Assembly: GCA_946413525.1 (NCBI GenBank)
Contig: CAMKKZ010000039.1
Location: 1-35,376 of the forward strand
Origin: an uncultured Oribacterium sp.
GTDB taxonomy: Bacteria > Bacillota > Clostridia > Lachnospirales > Lachnospiraceae
Direction of reading: 5' to 3'
Length of the DNA stretch: 35,376 nt
Within the stretch, counting starts at the first letter, position 1. Each line of letters opens with the position of its first letter. Positions 33,701 through 35,376 of this stretch are shown here, piece after piece. The notes beneath the pieces are model-generated. The model was not told where the DNA came from. It saw only the letters and a list, made by a program, of their open reading frames with translations, and did not search any database. Both the position numbers and the translations under genes were made by a program.

Positions 33701-35376
33701 TTACCGGCTGACCATCCTTTACGGGGCAAAGCCGGACAAGGCGGACGGCACCCCCGGCGGCAACTGGGAGAAGAAGACCTGGATAACGGAAGACGGAGTG
33801 GAACAGGACGATGGCGGGGCCGAGGACATGGACAGGTACCATGAGGAAAACCTGATCTATTACAAGACCCTGCAGGAGCTGGAGGAGGCCGGAAAGACCT
33901 GCGTGGCCATCCTCTTTGAGTTCCGGAACACGACCATCCGGACCAATCGGAACATCAGCGTCCATACCTGGCTGCAGGTGACGGACGACTTTACAAAGAC
34001 GGGCAATACCTACATTGCCACCAATGACGCCAGGGCCTGGGGCACCTACCGCCGCTTCTATAAGGAGAACTGGAGGAAGCCCGGCACATGGCAGAGCAAT
34101 ATCCAGCCGATCCTGTATAATTACAGCTACAGCCAGGAACCCGACCGTGTTCCTTATCCTATCATTGATGATCTGGAGAGTGGTCAGGCGAAGCGGCAGA
34201 AAAATGGCATGGAGGATCTGGCCGAGCGCTCCGCCTGGACCAGGAAGATTTACAGGAAATCGGATTCGGACAACCCCGAGAGCGAGACGGAATACGTCAA
34301 TGATCAGACCTTTACGGGTTATACGTATTTCATCCAGGATTGTCATTCCATTGTGAAGGGCAATCCCGAGGATGACTACAAGAACAAGTACAAGAAGACC
34401 CAGTACAAGAATGGCGTCCGGCAAGCCGGCGGCCATAACGGCTGGGACCGGGGCAATGTGCTCCTGCTCTATACTCTGGATACCAGCATTAAAATCGGAA
34501 ACAGGGATTACCCTGTCGGTTCCACGAACCCGAAGACCGCGTACAATGTGGACAAGGGCGACAGGATCGTGAATTATGTTGTGGATCTGTCCGTCGCGTA
34601 CTCCAGCGCGGCTACTGCGAACGAGCTCGTGCGGAACGGCTCGCAGGCAGCCCGCGTTACCATTGAACTGGAGATTCCGAAGGGACTGACTTATCGGAAG
34701 GGCTCCATTAACTACGATTACTCGGGAAGCGGCTATACGGCCGACCAGCTTCAGTGGGATGTGGAAGTTGCCGAGGAGACGGATGAGAACGGCATGCGGA
34801 AGGTGACATTGACCACCTATGTGAATGACATTGACAAGACATTGCCTGATTTCACCTTCTCCTGCAATATAGGCGACAAGAAGAATTCCGAGAATGACGT
34901 GAAGGCAGGGCAGACCCTGAACGTGGTGGCAAGGATTTACGCGGAGTACCAGGAGACCAACCGCCTGGCTGCCGAAGCCCATATGGACAACAGCGCGATT
35001 ACCATAATGAAAGAGACTATGAGCGGAGCCAGCAAGGACGTGGAGGAGACCCTGGTGGAGGTCGGGGAGGACATTGTCTTTACCCTGCAGTACGTTAATG
35101 GGGGTCTCGAAGCCTCCGACATCCGCTTTGCCGACGTCCTGCCTTACAGGGCCGACGGACGGGGAAGCTCCTTTACAGGCGCTTACCGCGTAAAGGAAAT
35201 CGATGTCAGCTTCAGCGACAAAGCCAGTTATTATCACTTCATCGGAAAGCCGGTTCCGGAAGGGGAAGACGGCGATCCGGATGAGGAAGGGGATCAGAAT
35301 TCCGGCAACAATGGGAATGGCAACGGGAATGGCGGCAATGGGAATGGCAACGGGAATGGCAACAATGGAAACGGCA
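21777..35376 (+). CDS. Giant secreted beta-helix surface protein, 3' end outside the window
   Basis: The frame from ATG 21777 stays open to the window edge: more than 4,530 codons without a stop. Residues 1-38 look like a signal peptide (KRR start, AAAVVLAAIMTF core). Residues 39-480 are acidic, disordered and repetitive (Asp/Glu/Ser/Ala/Gly). About 481-3160 contain dozens of GGGI/GGGLY turns separated by N-x-A or SGNTA words, the pattern of right-handed parallel beta-helix proteins. They are organised as four modules, each opened by a beta-strand LDLNGYTL-like motif (23352, 26163, 27501, 29979) and, in modules 2-4, a VQxAV-type lead. From about 31250 there is non-helical sequence with Ig-like or isopeptide-like strands, then a Gly/Asn repeat at the edge. 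Probable role: adhesin or wall-anchored surface protein. No anchor motif is visible because the C-terminus is missing. Confidence 0.9.
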   Translation, partial: MKRRMMHRAAAVVLAAIMTFTHVPLQDIPSFEDGGVLAEEVFDSQNEDIYIASEDVAGIYLTENESAADLQEELSDGDTEDAREDEAEDAGDLSDEELSNGMDEAVSNEEASEGMDEAESGEEASDGMDEAESGEEASDGMDEAESGEEASEGMDEAESGEEASEGTDEAESGEEASDGIDEDESGEETSGGTNEDVSGEGISDSSDEGRFDGGESGASDAESADGVDESSSAGASSEEELYEEASDEDASGRETLEGAETASGSGNPASAELSDYAKASEDNNDGDNDADQNREDGSSSMEDTTATEVDDGGADDSTPDDVIKDTDSDDGKEDEITNVAASDGEDEAGNAANSDDEDEAGNAANSDDEDEEGNAVISDAADEEAGMADGTASKGGEKTGEGNQDLADNEEGIGADGQDSASEGDGSGTAAGEEDFGDALVLSSEMVKEVMGAMDASNPALSEEEILLMEEGDEEEAGLMEDPGCSYFLDKESNTFYMSLLRDYEEDIVVFDELPEEGVERLKFVLDLNGYTLRPQGKKNHTGITVFGELTIRDDSAEGTGKVDGSELSNVRGIEVAERGVLRLESGTICNFHSRGNGAGISVNKGGKLYMAGGSVTGNVSEENGGGIFAYAAHDVVFEGGENVMNLVAGNSAKNGGGLAFATTGEKPQDGTDADSTGDTGEKDNTWELDYVTLYGNRAGTNGGGLYFDEEIDVEFGSDTLFSGNSAGQNGGVAYFRLASSLLAEKTRIAGNTAEQGSGGAIHMAAKASSIVMNDSVIGVAVTEEEDAEDGNAGEDPHEAMDPLTDTVEYGADKDAVLPDPWDRAALLSEAENAARRGNLSENSYGGAIYLNEKSHLELNRCDLSRNMAYTNGGGFYLAGSNNNFSDFKATKCRFERNVLDGYVSGNRLGATGYIGQYSTVNVTDSLFRKNRGASHGSGLYVNSNNGGVNIIRTDFVKNHYEAAYAPNGGSGAGLYFEDSSRGEMLLKDCQFLYNRADTDNCGSGGIRAGSTKKQVIRCTFRGNRTLGGSGGASFGGETEIVDCLFENNEAWRFAAGYNCSGGGMTSSGSKLTIKGNTVFQNNYCNYQGGGFRSSNSEVHLEAGVRILNNQSGQSGGGFLSDDNTYTYIHDGVEVSGNTAGGNGGGFYTGHLVMDGGLVGNNYCSSEGGGIFVGKEVHISGGEVSNNNGNIGGGLKFNMGSSGEITGGRIVNNLARSNGGGIWCFSGTKNKLLRIEGEAEISGNTANGSGGGLFIEKNPHCVIDGNARITGNTAKGDGGGIYSSSQGGDVTSEASNPPLVYPWALHIKGAQVYENHSNGNGNDFYSVIYFSWAWSKTDFLRKKYRVERADGGLWYDEVLKNVVEEGFDNLEENAYYEDPDNPEGDQQLIAQKKDGKTVRHYYTFLRDIDKRAKVLETGAEYATVQSAVDAAENGQTVVLIANSIENVIIRKRDGEDEGRKLTLDLAGFALRALKSGSVITVAEDMDFTLKDSSEGQSGTVADGTGSKSDYYYKFTNNYATYTYGGGVYVRSGAKFTLESGTITNNNATYGGGVFLQDEAEMLMTGGSVSANKSQGVYVYHGDNIAGDPVKDTRDYCENAPNSQDGWRHMLGAVFTMQGGEIRGNSGWGVVSQGASTLVTIEGNVRITGNIGGISANRGNGGTAYRNRDGEFEAQKNLVIRGGEISENKSSTNGVGLYLGSVVAELSDCSIINNTSNNNSGYAGGGMYIDGNNARVTLLQNVLITGNVSGNGGGIAVNGKDAVLDIRGAAIYGNTIVSGYKMRGSDIYLYKTARKVSLLDAFEMSIPEGMEKYNCWLNEVTGEKYASVSGLNLEEMTKDAGLCLIAERDPAMQHSARIGDLNDGENPPVYYPTLQAAVNAALKSEKPETIYLVRDLKESIQVTGNQDLTIDLNGYNLTCERDQAIYVSKLAGNRVLSEGGDPEFVLGTLTLRSTVTEPDARPKKPDTGDEPDAAENEDEEEVNSGCILGAGSDPGSESMRAVTINGGAVVLDEGLTIKDFYSASAGGAIYVYPVNTMGYNGELTMKAGSRITDCYSNSSGGAIYASLDNSMLAGSRVRILGGEIDHCYSRGSGGAVHVNFNRTPASYKTARDADGNYNLSELTDSDVNLLEITGGSVLQDNHCYNYGGAVYAEALNSKENTMSRHYDEIILNDMQIHDNWTETYNGGGVAIYYGFPVIGKQDVPKERTVISGNKAAQSVGGLVLDGNNNAGRYSKDRVFLTNVTISGNEAKRSYGGLYINCPAEIAGCLIENNKAGMVDGSAGGVYLYTGSSLDEDRRTVMRDTVIRGNSARYTGGMRLGYLANGSLFENVEVSGNKSIEWGGGIGFESHMEGYLKGTLISFKNCRILNNYCGDGGVGMYMSWWNADVEVRDCEIAGNKSSKQSNTGGIYAAYSNKPKYELQSDGSLLNQYGTLILSGATDIHDNPGRGVNCSNILIMKDETKIRNNVCTEKGAGIYKTGAWAELLGGSIEGNESVGTAVGGGLYLNYDSNAANVQAVRIKNVVDGTRIIGNKAYNGGGIFIGNHANLLMKSGHIRDNEASNFGGGVYLDSGACQQSYVTAENPGTLFDMQGGQLYDNNAAYGKDAYGVYNSTYRNSELRLVRASDMFLDAQADSVQRRGIAWIEERTDRTYEDEIKGILVYTLPLTLNFQTVKPAAAVKKADGDGYIIYNSVQEAISAILEGVHGTFGNGEKPEIVLVDDVSENVKIPGAADVVLNLNGYTLRGNGSSAIHCYGIVKIVDEKKAGNGSIGGSSMSFEGRADSTGTITGTSGQAGGGIFVESGGSATLSSGQIKDCRAGAQVNSYTYGGSAVCVDSGTFTLEGEGAIRGNTVHYYGAAVLVRNTSGRFVMNGGVIEENTSTAGNGIICNNGGKVLITGGKIRNNYTGSVGTIMNTGSGSLNIGGSAESPVEITGNTVVNKGGAIYLGNGTAYLSNVLMQGNTVTCARQNSASGINGTGGAIYVAGGKLYINEGTEILKNKASRGGGLYQNGGTIYMMGGLISDNTAELGGGIAEYPLANMTLIISKGKVAGNHTTLYGSGNDIYSWYEGKDGKFDNPALVKEKPNLTVIPAAQMGDEAYNAWKDDNYKGSKRTALNIASPLDPDSGGQFVTGSVPDSSNLQLTAAYYDTKVETQFDTDVYIQNFRLEPKPGEQGTGIVDGTVKKENAEFIASEVKARDKDGAVLVSEGEHAGMYLYNGEYYEPDQLVEWTAGYDGKNENLLVRSFDTITYSFLLTINAQKGAESGVSRVVRPWVEIMLPCDTTEAEFNTDSVKETFKNAPSFSIRQENGRTVQVMSGYWEQEMQDAEQVNKSFSISVYAMKNGDTLKPHFRAWIEGNEANVTKVQPVNVPGNQDNPEGAQQGADPTTAVLSEEQEGEASGTDGQGSRETEEEALLQGDETDPPAQNGETNPPAQNGSEGGNQNQGGTDDTDPQNEVAPVLEFDSPTITISAAPKYNAAIDYNSHLAYDSYFDLENGVEATAEDYRKAKAEGNGNIIHGMMVGYGLMVSLYNEIDDYTDGLKGIELPDKSLEFDVSFKGKLFYNGDPLFPEGTDAARKVEGKPIIWAYKENVNTEWGKPLNEVSLYSRTMDWNDEDDIDKDTRYAYDAAPFNSGGDERSCYSGGTWLMTDARSGQSGSGDGQDSKETTIHVKVSNYDLNGNTLPNRTSDNVEDERFKTKQVKPFTAGYVQLIFPYDEDVIKEAYREYYGEYIGGYVSVAMHAAVSKMDARGRSGRQAISVTDVKTAGLDMLNTYYEKEDPKSLLEGTEEDPAIASCEMRYGDNYCFNDFARYISEGEDGNGDSISKTTYFENASIGTLTGSEGKGSTPIGSVVYMGGTLTYNSARIMTDDITRPKYYIDSKDYNTNTDNRLEYNYMTAMNFLQKFDAEVFHPAYMDAYIDKEFNPYSTNGTNISQTNTISNGYTKMNKQGTKVNAFQIRTSETRADWDTVQNNKPLNYRLTILYGAKPDKADGTPGGNWEKKTWITEDGVEQDDGGAEDMDRYHEENLIYYKTLQELEEAGKTCVAILFEFRNTTIRTNRNISVHTWLQVTDDFTKTGNTYIATNDARAWGTYRRFYKENWRKPGTWQSNIQPILYNYSYSQEPDRVPYPIIDDLESGQAKRQKNGMEDLAERSAWTRKIYRKSDSDNPESETEYVNDQTFTGYTYFIQDCHSIVKGNPEDDYKNKYKKTQYKNGVRQAGGHNGWDRGNVLLLYTLDTSIKIGNRDYPVGSTNPKTAYNVDKGDRIVNYVVDLSVAYSSAATANELVRNGSQAARVTIELEIPKGLTYRKGSINYDYSGSGYTADQLQWDVEVAEETDENGMRKVTLTTYVNDIDKTLPDFTFSCNIGDKKNSENDVKAGQTLNVVARIYAEYQETNRLAAEAHMDNSAITIMKETMSGASKDVEETLVEVGEDIVFTLQYVNGGLEASDIRFADVLPYRADGRGSSFTGAYRVKEIDVSFSDKASYYHFIGKPVPEGEDGDPDEEGDQNSGNNGNGNGNGGNGNGNGNGNNGNG
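22062..22373 (+). repeat. Eight 39-bp tandem repeats in the giant gene
   Basis: Eight units of exactly 39 bp encode EEASDGMDEAESG-type 13-mers (residues 96-199). Central units (22101-22295) are nearly identical, and outer units diverge (EELSNGMDEAVSN at the start, EETSGGTNEDVSG at the end). This is the usual picture of expansion from the middle by slippage or unequal exchange. The unit length equals that of the tandem repeat in the GH36 gene. Confidence 0.95.
22809..22916 (+). repeat. Three 36-bp tandem repeats in the giant gene
   Basis: Units 22809-22844, 22845-22880 and 22881-22916 encode EDEAGNAANSDD twice and then EDEEGNAVISDA. They lie in the same acidic region as the 39-bp array but are unrelated in sequence. 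Confidence 0.9.
35304..35376 (+). repeat. Gly/Asn repeat running off the window
   Basis: The frame ends in alternating GGN and AAY codons, encoding GNNGNGNGNG and continuing to the last base. A (GN)n linker of this kind is a flexible spacer. Its full length cannot be known from this window, and the tract is prone to length change. Confidence 0.9.

Noticed and set aside
33003..35237. 744-codon open frame on the minus strand opposite the giant gene, with similar long antisense frames at 30630-32324 and 28773-30332
   Set aside because: They are mirror frames caused by the codon bias of the giant gene. Their translations lack any recognisable motif, and the plus strand has a continuous signal-peptide-led frame with regular beta-helix repeats.

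Overview
The window looks like chromosomal DNA of a gut-type Clostridia/Lachnospiraceae bacterium. The grounds are moderate-to-high GC coding DNA with AT-rich promoters, strong AGGAGG-type ribosome sites with several GTG/TTG starts, a sugar ABC importer encoded without its ATPase, GH36/GH4/GH13 carbohydrate enzymes, and a giant Gram-positive-style surface protein. No rRNA, tRNA, CRISPR array or complete mobile element was seen. The taxonomic assignment is inference.

Layout. (1) 441-3647: housekeeping and small enzymes on the + strand: phosphopentomutase (deoB), tRNA adenosine deaminase (tadA), a flavodoxin and a HIT-family hydrolase. (2) 3747-4123: dense nested palindromes and a strong terminator. 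(3) 4266-5237: a PAP2-type membrane phosphatase on the - strand. (4) 5703-13966: an alpha-galactoside utilisation locus: sigma-A promoter, GH36 alpha-galactosidase, two sugar ABC permeases, lipoprotein binding protein and GH4 alpha-galactosidase-like enzyme. The importer presumably borrows an ATPase encoded elsewhere; imported raffinose- or melibiose-type sugars would be cut inside the cell. (5) 14349-15245: TauE/SafE-type permease. (6) 15355-16426: remnant of a BsuBI/PstI-type restriction-modification system in which a deletion has joined a truncated methyltransferase to a truncated endonuclease. (7) 16723-21273: RNase HI with a C-terminal extension, a GT4 glycosyltransferase, and a GH13 alpha-glucosidase of the oligo-1,6-glucosidase type. 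(8) 21777 to the right edge: one uninterrupted reading frame of more than 4,500 codons for a secreted giant protein. It has an acidic repeat region, four tandem beta-helix modules and a long non-helical region, and runs off the window inside a Gly/Asn repeat.

The most unusual content is not a gene. The intergenic regions carry at least three families of dispersed structured repeats. One is a tandem unit of about 70-73 bp that ends in a Shine-Dalgarno-like GGGGAG and lies directly upstream of at least six genes. The second is a mosaic of short hairpin modules, re-ordered between loci, with base changes that keep the stems paired. The third is a palindromic element bounded by inverted AACTATTCAG ends. 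Separately, several ordinary enzymes here carry in-frame tandem-repeat or low-complexity insertions, some with the same 39-bp (13-residue) unit length. These repeat populations are the best candidates for something undescribed.
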